Below, piece after piece: positions 27,652 to 36,351 of a DNA stretch of 64,000 bases. The notes beneath the pieces were generated by a model. That model was not told the origin of the DNA. It was given only the letters and a program-made list of their open reading frames with translations, and made no database searches. Both the position numbers and the translations under genes were made by a program. This stretch comes from Brevinematales bacterium (GTDB lineage: Bacteria; Spirochaetota; Brevinematia; Brevinematales; GWF1-51-8): assembly GCA_020059465.1 (NCBI GenBank), contig JAGVBZ010000035.1, positions 1-64,000 on the forward strand, in the 5' to 3' direction. Position 1 is the first letter of the stretch. Every line of letters starts with the position of its first letter.

Positions 27652-28413
27652 GTGGGCGATGTGAACGGGGTTTGGATCGAAAAGGGCGGCGTCAGGTCGG
27701 TCGATCTCGATCCTCACGGAAGACTCAAATTATTATCGATTGCCGGGATATTTCAGGAAGGCGCGGCCGAGCATGCGCGCCATCTCGGTGTGGATTATTA
27801 TACGCTTATTCCAGAAGACCTCGCATGGGTGCTGGCCAGACTGTATATCGAGGTCGGGCATCTTCCCGGATGGAGGGCGGATTTCGAATTACAGACGTGG
27901 CCCGCCGGCAACGAGAGTCTCTTCGCATACCGGGATTTTCTCCTTGAATCTCCCGATAAAAGCGTGATCGCCAAGGGCGTATCCAGTTGGATCGTCATTC
28001 ACCCGTCGAGAAGAATCCCCGCCCGGAAGCACGGCGTATTCTCGCGGTTTCATGTTCCGAAGCGGGAGCGTGTACTCGACCGAGTCCCTGTAAAACTCGA
28101 CGGGATAAGCGAATGGGATACGGAAAAAACGTTTGAAGTACGATATCATGATATCGATATTAACGGGCACGTCAATCATACCCATTATCTGCAATGGGCG
28201 CAGGAAAGTATGACATACGATTTCCTGAGCGCGAATATTCCCGTCTCCATAGAAATAAACTTTCTTGCGGAGACGGTGTTCGGGGACGGGATTGTCTGCC
28301 GGACCCGGAAGCTCGACGGGCACGGAAGGGTGTTCCTTCAGTCGGTAGTGAACACCCATAACGGCAAAGAACTAGCACGAATTAAAACGGTCTGGCGGAA
28401 TGAAAAAGAATAA
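27652..28413 (+). CDS. Acyl-ACP thioesterase (FatA/FatB family)
   Basis: Hydrolyses acyl-ACP to free fatty acid in the cytoplasm. The 253-residue product is a double hotdog protein. The first half has I-F-Q-E-G-A-A-E-H-A and W-V-L-A-R-L-Y-I-E; the second has the active-site stretch D-I-D-I-N-G-H-V-N-H-T-H-Y near residue 165, as in pfam01643. Translation starts at GTG after AGGAGAT. The end overlaps the next gene by 14 bases, so the operon is tightly packed. It may supply fatty acids for lipid remodelling. Confidence 0.88.
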   Translation: MGDVNGVWIEKGGVRSVDLDPHGRLKLLSIAGIFQEGAAEHARHLGVDYYTLIPEDLAWVLARLYIEVGHLPGWRADFELQTWPAGNESLFAYRDFLLESPDKSVIAKGVSSWIVIHPSRRIPARKHGVFSRFHVPKRERVLDRVPVKLDGISEWDTEKTFEVRYHDIDINGHVNHTHYLQWAQESMTYDFLSANIPVSIEINFLAETVFGDGIVCRTRKLDGHGRVFLQSVVNTHNGKELARIKTVWRNEKE

Positions 28414-29410
28414 ACATTATACGATACCCGTCTTTATTCCTTTTGCCGGATGCGAGTTCCGATGCGTGTTCTGCGACCAGAATAAAATCACCGCTATCCG
28501 AAAACCTCCCCCGGTTGAAGAAGTCGAAAGTATCCTCCGCATGCATCTTTCGACAATCCCCCGGGAGAACACGTCGATAGAGGTCGGGTTTTTCGGCGGG
28601 ACATTCACCGCGCTCCCGTACGATATTCAGGAAAAGTACCTGAAAACCGCCGAAGGCTATATAGTAAAGGGGCAAGCGGACGGGATTCGGCTTTCCACAC
28701 GCCCCGATAGAATAAACCAATCCGTGCTCGATCTTCTCAGGAAATACTCTGTTAAAACCATCGAACTTGGGGCGCAGTCGTTGAACGACGAGGTTCTCCG
28801 GCTTTCCGGGCGAGGGCATACCTCCGCGTATACGGTCAAGGCATCGGAAATGATACTGCGGAACGGTTTCCGGTTGGGGCTGCAATTCATGCCGGGACTT
28901 CCCGGCGATAAACGGGAATATTGTATAGATGCCGCACGTCTAGCGGTTTCGATAGGGGCACACGATGCGCGTATCTATCCAGCAGTAGTTATCGACGGTA
29001 CTCCGCTTGCGGACGAATACCGAACGGGAAAATACCATCCGATTTCATTGGAGGATGCCGTAGAATGGACTGCGGATATGGCGGATATTCTTGAAGCGGG
29101 AGGGGTAAATATCATAAAGATCGGGCTGCATGTTTCGGAGGACTTGGTGGAGGGCGCCGCCGTTGTTACGGGGCCGTTTCACCCCCAGTTCCGCGAAATG
29201 GTCTATACAGAATTATGGAGACGGAAACTTGCGGGGATCAAGGGGGATAAAACGCGCGGGATAAAAATATACATAAAAACGAGTGAAATAAACTATGCGG
29301 CGGGATTCAAAGGGATGAACAGAAAGATGCTGGAAGAGCGGTTCCGTTCGGTTGGGTTTGCTGAAGATACCAATCTCAATGGAAGGGAGTTCCATGCTGA
29401 TTATGATTGA
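28400..29410 (+). CDS. Elp3-like radical SAM protein
   Basis: A 336-residue radical SAM protein with the cluster motif C-E-F-R-C-V-F-C beginning at about Cys18, preceded by P-V-F-I-P-F-A-G. It has F-F-G-G-T-F-T-A near residue 75, R-L-S-T-R-P-D-R, and E-L-G-A-Q-S-L near residue 125. This is the Elp3/MiaB-like SAM core seen in stand-alone bacterial proteins of about 330 residues; it lacks the acetyltransferase domain of true Elp3. The substrate is unknown. It overlaps both neighbours (14 bases upstream, 17 downstream). Confidence 0.85.
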   Translation: MKKNKHYTIPVFIPFAGCEFRCVFCDQNKITAIRKPPPVEEVESILRMHLSTIPRENTSIEVGFFGGTFTALPYDIQEKYLKTAEGYIVKGQADGIRLSTRPDRINQSVLDLLRKYSVKTIELGAQSLNDEVLRLSGRGHTSAYTVKASEMILRNGFRLGLQFMPGLPGDKREYCIDAARLAVSIGAHDARIYPAVVIDGTPLADEYRTGKYHPISLEDAVEWTADMADILEAGGVNIIKIGLHVSEDLVEGAAVVTGPFHPQFREMVYTELWRRKLAGIKGDKTRGIKIYIKTSEINYAAGFKGMNRKMLEERFRSVGFAEDTNLNGREFHADYD

Positions 29411-30083
29411 CGCCCGCGCGGACGATGCCGCAAAAGAAACCCTGCGGAGTTACGGCAAGGTCGTGGAATTCATGACAAAGGGAATTGTATATCCCGCTAT
29501 CGCCGGGCATCCGGATATATTTTTCTGCCAGACGGAGAACGGTGTGATCGCCGCGCCGAATACCCCAAAATACTACTTGAAAACTCTGGAAAATGAGGGT
29601 ATAGTTTATCAGGCCGGGTATCGGGATGTCGGCGCGGAATATCCGTGGACAGCGTTATATAATTGTGTTATTTCCGGCGGGATTCTTGTGCATCGTACCG
29701 ATATTACTGATCGGGCAATTCTGGATAACTGGGGTTCTGGGAAAACAATTAATGTTCAGCAAGGGTATACCCGCTGCAATCTTCTGCCGTTAGGCGGCGG
29801 GAGATTTATCACTTCCGACCGGGGAATCGAGGAAAAATTAAACCTATCGGGATTTAATGTGCTTTACATCACCCCCGTAGGTGTTGCTCTGGACGGAGTT
29901 CCTCATGGTTTTATCGGCGGCGCGATGGGACGGCACGGAAACCGGGTTTTTATCTCGGGTTCGTTGGGAAATATTGCGGGTGGCGATGATATTACGAGTT
30001 ATATTCGCAATGCCGGATGCGAACTGATCGAGATAACAACCGGAACGATAAAGGATGTGGGGGGAATTCTATTCTTTGAGTAG
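29394..30083 (+). CDS. DUF6873-type protein of GME-like fold, unknown function
   Basis: A 229-residue cytoplasmic protein. Landmarks are I-D-A-R-A-D at the start, P-D-I-F-F-C near residue 42, the G-Y-T-R-C-N motif near residue 126, I-T-S-D-R-G-I, and H-G-F-I-G-G-A-M-G near residue 170. These resemble DUF6873 proteins, predicted to share the fold of guanidino-group-modifying enzymes. The start at 29394 is chosen because GGAAGGGAG lies just upstream; the frame extends to a TTG at 29352 inside the radical SAM gene. The tight overlap with that gene suggests a shared pathway, not identified. Confidence 0.75.
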   Translation: MLIMIDARADDAAKETLRSYGKVVEFMTKGIVYPAIAGHPDIFFCQTENGVIAAPNTPKYYLKTLENEGIVYQAGYRDVGAEYPWTALYNCVISGGILVHRTDITDRAILDNWGSGKTINVQQGYTRCNLLPLGGGRFITSDRGIEEKLNLSGFNVLYITPVGVALDGVPHGFIGGAMGRHGNRVFISGSLGNIAGGDDITSYIRNAGCELIEITTGTIKDVGGILFFE

Positions 30084-30174
30084 GTGAAATGCAGTGTTTT
30101 TTGGATGAACAGACGCGGTATTTCGATTTTGCAAAATAAAATAGCTGATTTTAGGAATATTTTGTTTTATTCGT

Positions 30175-30203
30175 TTGACAGTAATTGATTTTTTCTTTAA
30201 AAT
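30175..30203 (+). promoter_or_regulatory. Promoter of the CHASE2-cyclase operon
   Basis: TTGACA (30175-30180), 17-bp spacer, TAAAAT (30198-30203), 35 bp upstream of the ATG at 30239. Confidence 0.75.
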
Positions 30204-30238
30204 AGGTTAGAGTAAATAAAAATTGGAAGTTCAAACTC

Positions 30239-32548
30239 ATGAAAAATGTAAAAAAGAGTTTTTGGGATGCTGTAAAAAAATACCTGCATTATGCCATCAT
30301 TCCCGCCGGATTGGTTTTTGGAATACTCTTTTCCCTGACGTATGTTGGAAAATTCTTTCATTTAAAAGTATATGATCTTTACTCGAATATCAAGGCTAAA
30401 CCTGCGGAATGGGATAAAATAGTTTATGTCGATATTGACAACCAATCTATCGATGCGATCGGCAGATGGCCGTGGCCGCGTTCGGTAATGGGGCAGGCGT
30501 TGGAAGCGCTCTATATGTTCGGCGCCGAAAAGGTAATTGTTGATATCGAGTTTATCGATAAATCCGAACTTCAGTTGGATATAGAGAAATACGAATACGT
30601 TTCCCAATATGGGACAACCATCCCGGGGCAGCAATTGCTTGAGCAGATTGTGATGAACCCGGATCGTATTTTAGGAAAGAGCATATATGAGACGGGTAAC
30701 GTCTATTTAGCATGCAGGGGTGTGGAATCGACCGCGAAAGAAAACGAATATGATCTTCAGAGTATTGCCGACGCTTTTTTCATTCCATTGAGAAATAAGA
30801 AGCTCGCCGATCAATTGATTCAGGATAACGCAATGGAATTACCGGTATACCCTCTCTATCTTGGCGCGAAGGGCGTCGGGTATACGTCGGTAGAATACGA
30901 CTTTGACGGGGTAGTACGCAGGATCGCATTATTCCATACCCTGGGTACAAATTACCTCATACCTCAGCTTGCTGTGAGCGCTTTGCTGGATGAGTTAGGG
31001 GTCGTTAGAAGCAATATAGTCATTGTTCCCGGGCAGTATGTCCTTCTTCCAACCACTAATGGGGATATCCGGATACCGGTGGATGAAAAATGTAATCTTC
31101 TCATTAACTGGAGTAACCCATTTTTAGGTTCTTTTACACACCTGCCGATAGTACATTTTATTAATTTTTATAACAATCAGCAGTATCTGAATAAATATGC
31201 GGATATTTTTGATAAAGAGACCCTTACAAAAATCAGCAATGAAAATCAGGAAATAATATCGAATTTAATTAAGGTCAGAGGAAAAATAGTGATCATCGGG
31301 AACGCATCAACATCCCAGACAGATGTCGGTTCCCTACCGATCGATCCGTTATCGCCTCTTGTGCTGGTTTACGGAAATGTACTGAATACGATCTATCAAA
31401 AGGCTTTTCTCTATAATGTGCCTTGGTGGATGGATCTATCGCTAATGCTGGTATTCTCTCTTCTCATCCTGATATTCGACAGACGGATAAAATCCGCGTT
31501 ACAGGAAGTCCTTCTGACAATCGGGGCGCTGATATTCCTGTTATTTGCCTATCTGGCGGCAATTTCATGGCTTGGTATGGTATTTAATTACGCGATGACG
31601 CTTGCGGGTATTGCGATAACTTACATAGGATATGTCGTAGCTAAGTTTATCCGGTTTGATAAAGAGAAGAATTTTATCAAGACAGCATTCATGCACTATC
31701 TTTCCCCGGAAGTGGTAAAGCAAGTTATCGATAACCCTAAGCTTCTCAATCTGGGCGGCGAAAGGCGTGAGATTACCGCGTATTTCTCCGATATACAGGC
31801 GTTTACCTCAATATCTGAGGGGATGACCCCTGACGTATTGGTCGGCTTCCTTAACGAATACCTGACCGAGATGACCGATATCATTCTTTCAGTGAACGGA
31901 ACTGTCGATAAATACGAGGGCGACGCGATTGTGGCATTTTTCGGCGCACCGCTTGTACAGAAAGATCACGCCGTACGCGCCTGCAACGCAGTAGTCGATA
32001 TGCAGAAAAGACTCACTCAACTCCGTGCAAAATGGAAGAGCGAGGGTAAGCCCGAGATCATCGTACGTATGGGCATTAATACAGGTGACGCCGTAGTCGG
32101 AAATATGGGTTCCCAGCAGAGAATGGATTATACCATGATGGGGGATACCGTAAACCTCGCATCCCGTCTCGAGGGAGCGAATAAATTCTATGGTACGGGC
32201 TCCATGATATCGGAAACCACATACGAGGCGGTCAAAGATGTATTTCTCGCCCGCGAACTGGATACGTTGAAGGTAATCGGGAAAGATCAGCCCATCAGGG
32301 TATTCGAACTGATCGACAGAAAAGCCGATGCATCCCCTGAAAACAACAATACGGTCGAATTGTTTAAAAACGCTCTAGAATTATATAAGTCACAAAAATG
32401 GCAGGCCGCCAAGAAGATTTTTGAGGAATGCGATAAAAAATATTCTGACCCGCCGTCTGCGGTGTATATGGAGCGGTGTCAGGAATTTATAAAGAATCCG
32501 CCGCCCGCGAACTGGAACGGCGTTTATGTGTTGAAATCGAAAGGATAA
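30239..32548 (+). CDS. CHASE2-domain class III adenylate/guanylate cyclase
   Basis: A 769-residue receptor cyclase making a cyclic nucleotide in response to an extracytoplasmic signal. Order: N-terminal transmembrane helix (about 18-38), periplasmic CHASE2 domain (about 55-380; V-Y-V-D-I-D near 63, G-R-W-P-W-P-R near 79), three transmembrane helices (about 393-470), catalytic domain (about 505-700), and an 80-residue helical tail that may be TPR-like. The two metal-binding aspartates are Asp518 (F-S-D-I) and Asp562 (E-G-D-A), 44 residues apart as in active class III enzymes. M-D-Y-T-M-M-G-D-T-V-N-L-A is intact. It is first in an operon with FecR and barrel proteins. Confidence 0.94.
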   Translation: MKNVKKSFWDAVKKYLHYAIIPAGLVFGILFSLTYVGKFFHLKVYDLYSNIKAKPAEWDKIVYVDIDNQSIDAIGRWPWPRSVMGQALEALYMFGAEKVIVDIEFIDKSELQLDIEKYEYVSQYGTTIPGQQLLEQIVMNPDRILGKSIYETGNVYLACRGVESTAKENEYDLQSIADAFFIPLRNKKLADQLIQDNAMELPVYPLYLGAKGVGYTSVEYDFDGVVRRIALFHTLGTNYLIPQLAVSALLDELGVVRSNIVIVPGQYVLLPTTNGDIRIPVDEKCNLLINWSNPFLGSFTHLPIVHFINFYNNQQYLNKYADIFDKETLTKISNENQEIISNLIKVRGKIVIIGNASTSQTDVGSLPIDPLSPLVLVYGNVLNTIYQKAFLYNVPWWMDLSLMLVFSLLILIFDRRIKSALQEVLLTIGALIFLLFAYLAAISWLGMVFNYAMTLAGIAITYIGYVVAKFIRFDKEKNFIKTAFMHYLSPEVVKQVIDNPKLLNLGGERREITAYFSDIQAFTSISEGMTPDVLVGFLNEYLTEMTDIILSVNGTVDKYEGDAIVAFFGAPLVQKDHAVRACNAVVDMQKRLTQLRAKWKSEGKPEIIVRMGINTGDAVVGNMGSQQRMDYTMMGDTVNLASRLEGANKFYGTGSMISETTYEAVKDVFLARELDTLKVIGKDQPIRVFELIDRKADASPENNNTVELFKNALELYKSQKWQAAKKIFEECDKKYSDPPSAVYMERCQEFIKNPPPANWNGVYVLKSKG

Positions 32549-32566
32549 GTAAGAAGGAGGGATGGC

Positions 32567-33025
32567 ATGAAAACGTTTTGGATTGCGGTGATGGTTCTCG
32601 TTGCGAATTTCGCGATGGGATTAACCACATCCGATATCGATGCGGTACTTCAGAAGGATACCGTATCGGTCGAAGAAGGGGTCTGGTTTGTATCGGCGAT
32701 AAAAAACCCGAGCATCGAATTGAAAGACGCATTGTCAGGGCCGAAGATGCAGCAATTCTCTACTGTGGCAAAAGACTCGCTGTCTTATGGTAAACTGTCA
32801 AAAATCATTATTGAAGAATTCAATTTACCGTCGGCGTTTCTTTATAAAGTCACCGGATTGGACAGGTACGCATTTCTGTCCCTCGCTGATGTAAAAGTGT
32901 TTTCATCGAAGTATAGCGAGTATAGAATGGTTACCGGGAAGGATTTGCTCGGTGTTATTAACCGCATCAAATCCATGTTATATCCATCGGATGATGAAGA
33001 TGAAGTAGAAGAAGGAGGAAAGTAA
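32567..33025 (+). CDS. Small secreted protein of the cyclase operon, unknown function
   Basis: A 152-residue protein with a signal peptide (cleavage near residue 18, F-A-M-G). The mature part is mostly helical, with a run of acidic residues at the C-terminus (D-D-E-D-E-V-E-E). GAAGGAGG precedes the ATG, 18 bases after the cyclase stop; one base separates its stop from the FecR gene. I do not recognise it. Its location suggests a periplasmic partner of the CHASE2 receptor or the FecR protein. Confidence 0.75.
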   Translation: MKTFWIAVMVLVANFAMGLTTSDIDAVLQKDTVSVEEGVWFVSAIKNPSIELKDALSGPKMQQFSTVAKDSLSYGKLSKIIIEEFNLPSAFLYKVTGLDRYAFLSLADVKVFSSKYSEYRMVTGKDLLGVINRIKSMLYPSDDEDEVEEGGK

Positions 33026-33026
33026 G

Positions 33027-33701
33027 ATGAGAAAAATTTTAGTAGTTTTATTGGTACTTACTGCGGCATCCGCATATGCGGGAAAGGTTAAATCCGTGAA
33101 GGGTGACGTTAAGGCGATGATCGGCGGTAAATGGCAGACCGCAAAAACCGGTATGCAGATAAATGACGGTACTGCCATCATGACAGGTTTTAGTTCGTCT
33201 GTTGTCATTACCTACGGTGCGGGTGAGTTCAAGCTGAAAGAATTGTCCAAAGCGACTTATACCGAAAAAACGAAAGACGATAAAACAAAAAGCGGCGTCA
33301 ACCTTGAATTGGGTAAAGTCAAGGTAAAATATGACAAACAGGCATCCCAGGGTAAAATCGGTTTTACCGTGCAGACTCCTGACGGAAGCGCGTCTGTACG
33401 CGGAACTGAAGAATTGGTAATGTATTTTCCCGATAAAGGGATGACAGTAATCGTATTAATCGGCGAAGTGTCGATTGAAAACATTTCCGGTATAGTCGGA
33501 TCGTTGTTTGTAGGACAGGAAGCACAGTCATCTGGGCTGGGTCTTACCCCTAATTCCGATATCATGAATGAAGTAATAACCGGGATTTCAGGGCTTAACC
33601 CGTCGTTTGACGAAACTCAGTATCAGGATCTGTTAAACCTGCTGCAGAATTACCTTAATCTGCCGGTACTGGGAATTAGTATTGAACCTCAGCGCTTATA
33701 A
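33027..33701 (+). CDS. FecR-domain secreted protein
   Basis: A 224-residue periplasmic protein. The signal peptide is cleaved near A-Y-A-G (residue 19). The FecR domain starts immediately (V-K-S-V-K-G-D-V), with L-E-L-G-K-V-K-V near residue 92 and the hallmark V-Q-T-P-D-G-S-A-S-V-R-G-T near residue 115. In classical systems FecR passes a signal from an outer-membrane receptor to a membrane sigma regulator, but here no sigma factor is present and the FecR protein is secreted. Such stand-alone FecR proteins recur near CHASE2 cyclases. The C-terminal 60 residues are not recognised. Confidence 0.88.
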   Translation: MRKILVVLLVLTAASAYAGKVKSVKGDVKAMIGGKWQTAKTGMQINDGTAIMTGFSSSVVITYGAGEFKLKELSKATYTEKTKDDKTKSGVNLELGKVKVKYDKQASQGKIGFTVQTPDGSASVRGTEELVMYFPDKGMTVIVLIGEVSIENISGIVGSLFVGQEAQSSGLGLTPNSDIMNEVITGISGLNPSFDETQYQDLLNLLQNYLNLPVLGISIEPQRL

Positions 33702-33712
33702 GGGGACGAAAT

Positions 33713-34912
33713 ATGAAAATGAGAGCGGGGATAATATTTTTTCTTTTATTAAGCGCATCGAGGGTATTCGGTATCTATTTCGACTGGAGTCTGCGGGATA
33801 GTTTTACGTTTGTTAATTCCAATCCGTCGACTAATTCCAGCAGTTACATTCTCCTGAATAACGCCGGGTTGTATTTTAACATATATCTGGATGAAAAGAA
33901 GTATTTTTCATTCGGTTTAAGCGATTATGCGATGTATAATGCGTCCGGATCGTTTACAAACGGCTCGTGGACAAACAATCTGTTCATCGATAAGCTTTTA
34001 GTAAACTATACCGGCGATACAATCCAATTGGTCTTAGGGCGGGATTACTTTAAAAAGCTGAGCGGAATGGTGATAGCGGGAAAAGGTGACGGGTTGAACT
34101 TTAAGGCAGTTCTACTGGGAACTGAAATCGATTTACTCGTGCTTTATTATGGTCTCCTGCCAAATCTGATAAACTCGTTCGAGTTCAATCCTGAGGAACA
34201 GACCGAGGGGGCTAAGCGTTATACCGGCGGTATCACTATCTCACGATACGACCTGATCGGTGAAAAGCTTTCACTGGGATTTTTTTACAGCTTTGATACA
34301 TCAACAAATACGCATTATCAGCCGTTTTTCCTCGAATTGTTAAATATGGGCAGCTTCAGCGGAAACCTCGCTTATCGTTTATCTGCGGTATACGAAGGGG
34401 GTCAGAACCAGACAGCTACCATCTCATCATTCAGCGCGATGTTCGATTTCATCTGGAAAATGGCAAACACTCCCTCTGCAGGCCTGATTTTCTCAGCGGG
34501 CTACTCGAGCGGAGATGCAAGCAGGACGAGCACGTATCCCTCCGGAAACACCGATTCTCAGGACTCCCTGTTCTACGCGCCGGGTTATGTGGATACCGGT
34601 CTGGTACTGTTCCCGAAATTTTCCAACCTCATCCTGTTGAAACTGTCCGGATTTTTAGGGTTAGGGAATGTGCTCTCGATTAAGCTGAATGCGATGATGC
34701 TGAATAAGGCGATTGCTGAAAGCCCGATATCTGATCCTTCCGCAAATCTGACAAATTCGTACATCGGGTCGGAATTTTCGGTTCTGATTAAATTGCACTT
34801 GGATTATTCGATGGATTTAATACTTTCCACAGGAGTATTCCTGAAAGGTTCGGCATATAGCGATACGTCCCCGATGTTAAAGATATTCAGCGGCGTCAAT
34901 ATTAAGATCTAG
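33713..34912 (+). CDS. Outer-membrane beta-barrel protein of the cyclase operon
   Basis: A 399-residue secreted protein: signal peptide to about residue 20 (S-R-V-F-G), then beta-strand-like sequence throughout. Short Gly/Asn/Ser-rich turns alternate with amphipathic strands (for example Y-F-S-F-G-L-S-D-Y, I-Q-L-V-L-G-R-D-Y-F). This fits an outer-membrane barrel of about 16 strands, family not recognised. AAGGGGACG precedes the ATG, 11 bases after the FecR gene. As the last gene of the operon it may be the outer-membrane sensor or the target of the CHASE2/FecR pathway. Confidence 0.7.
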   Translation: MKMRAGIIFFLLLSASRVFGIYFDWSLRDSFTFVNSNPSTNSSSYILLNNAGLYFNIYLDEKKYFSFGLSDYAMYNASGSFTNGSWTNNLFIDKLLVNYTGDTIQLVLGRDYFKKLSGMVIAGKGDGLNFKAVLLGTEIDLLVLYYGLLPNLINSFEFNPEEQTEGAKRYTGGITISRYDLIGEKLSLGFFYSFDTSTNTHYQPFFLELLNMGSFSGNLAYRLSAVYEGGQNQTATISSFSAMFDFIWKMANTPSAGLIFSAGYSSGDASRTSTYPSGNTDSQDSLFYAPGYVDTGLVLFPKFSNLILLKLSGFLGLGNVLSIKLNAMMLNKAIAESPISDPSANLTNSYIGSEFSVLIKLHLDYSMDLILSTGVFLKGSAYSDTSPMLKIFSGVNIKI

Positions 34913-34925
34913 TATAAATAGGGAA

Positions 34926-34948
34926 AGGCGGTGTATAAAACACCGCCT
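34926..34948 (+). terminator. GC-rich hairpin after the cyclase operon
   Basis: Perfect 8-bp stem AGGCGGTG / CACCGCCT (34926-34933 with 34941-34948), loop TATAAAA, 13 bases after the last stop. No T run follows, so termination may be weak or need a factor. Confidence 0.55.
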
Positions 34949-35170
34949 CCCTGAACATCTGATATATCTGGGGGTTATTAACAATCTGATAGTAATATTC
35001 TAGCATAAATGCAGAATATTAGGAATACCACTATCGGAGTATTTTATAAAAATATTTTCTTTTTTATAAAAAATCATAACGCCAAACAAATCGCTTCGGA
35101 TAATTCATGTATTTTGTAAGAAAATTTATGTTGTTTGATTATCTCCATATCGTTTTACCAAGGAAAGTTT

Positions 35171-35926
35171 ATGCAGATTCTCTTCAGAATGATTATTCCC
35201 CATTTCATCATGTTTTTATTGATTTCATGTACTACCGCCGGGTCCGGAATTTCTATTAAGGCGGAGCGAAATATAAAAGCCTTCGATTCGGTAGTATTCG
35301 AATCTCAAGGCATGATGAATATTAGTATCGGCGAAAATGAAAAGGTGGAAATAAATATTGATGATAATCTGGTTGATTCAATTATTACAGAAGTTCATGG
35401 CGGCGTATTGTATATTGCAAATCAGTCGAGTGTAACCAGCACACAGTTAATCGTCAATATCGTCATCCCTCAGTTGAAAAAAGTACAACTCAATGGTTCC
35501 GGGAGCATTGTTGTATCCGGCATTGTGACAAACGACGATCTTTCCGTGATACTAGAGGGATCGGGCAGTATTACCATTCAAGGGAAAATTGAAAATGTAA
35601 TTGTAAGTCTCTCCGGTTCGGGAAATATTGACGCGGATATTGAATCCCATAAAGGTAATTTCCAGATATCGGGCTCAGGCTCGTTAATGATAAAAGGAAA
35701 ATGTATAGATACCTCGATAGGGATTAACAGTATGGGCAATTTTTTGGGAAAGGATTTCCGTTCGGAAACCGCATATGTAGAACTCTGGGGTTCAGGAAAT
35801 TGTGAAATAGAGGTTTTTGGAAAAATTAAATCAAAAATAATGGGTTCCGGTAATATTAAGGTAAAAGGCGAACCTGAGTTCGAGAATAACATCCTCGGCC
35901 CCGGTCAGGTAATACAAGTAAAGTAA
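35171..35926 (+). CDS. DUF2807 (head GIN domain) lipoprotein
   Basis: A 251-residue lipoprotein with lipobox L-L-I-S-C near residue 20. The mature part is a right-handed beta-helix of DUF2807 type (putative auto-transporter adhesin, head GIN domain): it opens K-A-E-R-N-I-K-A-F-D-S-V and repeats the turn G-S-G-[SN]-I many times (L-N-G-S-G-S-I, L-E-G-S-G-S-I, L-S-G-S-G-N-I, I-S-G-S-G-S-L, M-G-S-G-N-I). The ATG at 35171 is chosen because AAGGAAAG precedes it; the frame is open back to 35135. Role unknown, probably at the cell surface or in the periplasm. Confidence 0.88.
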   Translation: MQILFRMIIPHFIMFLLISCTTAGSGISIKAERNIKAFDSVVFESQGMMNISIGENEKVEINIDDNLVDSIITEVHGGVLYIANQSSVTSTQLIVNIVIPQLKKVQLNGSGSIVVSGIVTNDDLSVILEGSGSITIQGKIENVIVSLSGSGNIDADIESHKGNFQISGSGSLMIKGKCIDTSIGINSMGNFLGKDFRSETAYVELWGSGNCEIEVFGKIKSKIMGSGNIKVKGEPEFENNILGPGQVIQVK

Positions 35927-35968
35927 CATATCAGCATATCGTAGAATAACAAGACAGAATGAAACCGC

Positions 35969-35997
35969 TTGACTTCCCGAAAGTTTTTACTTATTAT
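35969..35997 (+). promoter_or_regulatory. Promoter of the clpS-clpA-aat operon
   Basis: TTGACT (35969-35974), 17-bp spacer, TATTAT (35992-35997). It lies 25 bp before the clpS ATG, leaving a leader of about 20 nt. Confidence 0.7.
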
Positions 35998-36022
35998 ATA
36001 CATAATATCGAATGAGAAAATA

Positions 36023-36337
36023 ATGCCTAGAGAGAATAGCAAACCCGGTTTATCCGAGGCGATAAAAACAAAGAGGAAATTGCAGGAACCACCCTTGTTT
36101 CGGGTCATAATGCATAACGACCATTATACGACAATGGAATTTGTCGTTGAGGTTTTGCTGGCAGTTTTCCATCTACCGGAACAAGAGGCTACATTGATAA
36201 TGCTGGATATTCACAAGAAGGGGCAGGGGCAATGCGGGGTTTTTACCTACGATATCGCGATGTCAAAAATATCGAGGGTACATGATCTCGCTAACGAAAA
36301 TGGTTTTCCCTTGAGATGTAGTTGTGAACCGGCATAG
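36023..36337 (+). CDS. clpS: ClpS, N-degron adaptor of ClpAP
   Basis: Recognises proteins with destabilising N-terminal residues and hands them to ClpA. The 104-residue product has the ClpS core: H-N-D-H-Y-T-T-M-E-F-V near residue 33, L-D-I-H-K-K-G near residue 62, G-V-F-T-Y-D-I-A and a C-terminal L-R-C-S-C. The third position of the usual N-D-D triplet is histidine here; the pocket Asn, Asp and Met are kept. The ATG at 36023 is preferred to upstream in-frame TTG codons, because the promoter lies between them. The upstream ribosome site is weak. It is followed 14 bases later by clpA. Confidence 0.94.
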   Translation: MPRENSKPGLSEAIKTKRKLQEPPLFRVIMHNDHYTTMEFVVEVLLAVFHLPEQEATLIMLDIHKKGQGQCGVFTYDIAMSKISRVHDLANENGFPLRCSCEPA

Positions 36338-36351
36338 CCGTGGGAGGGTCT

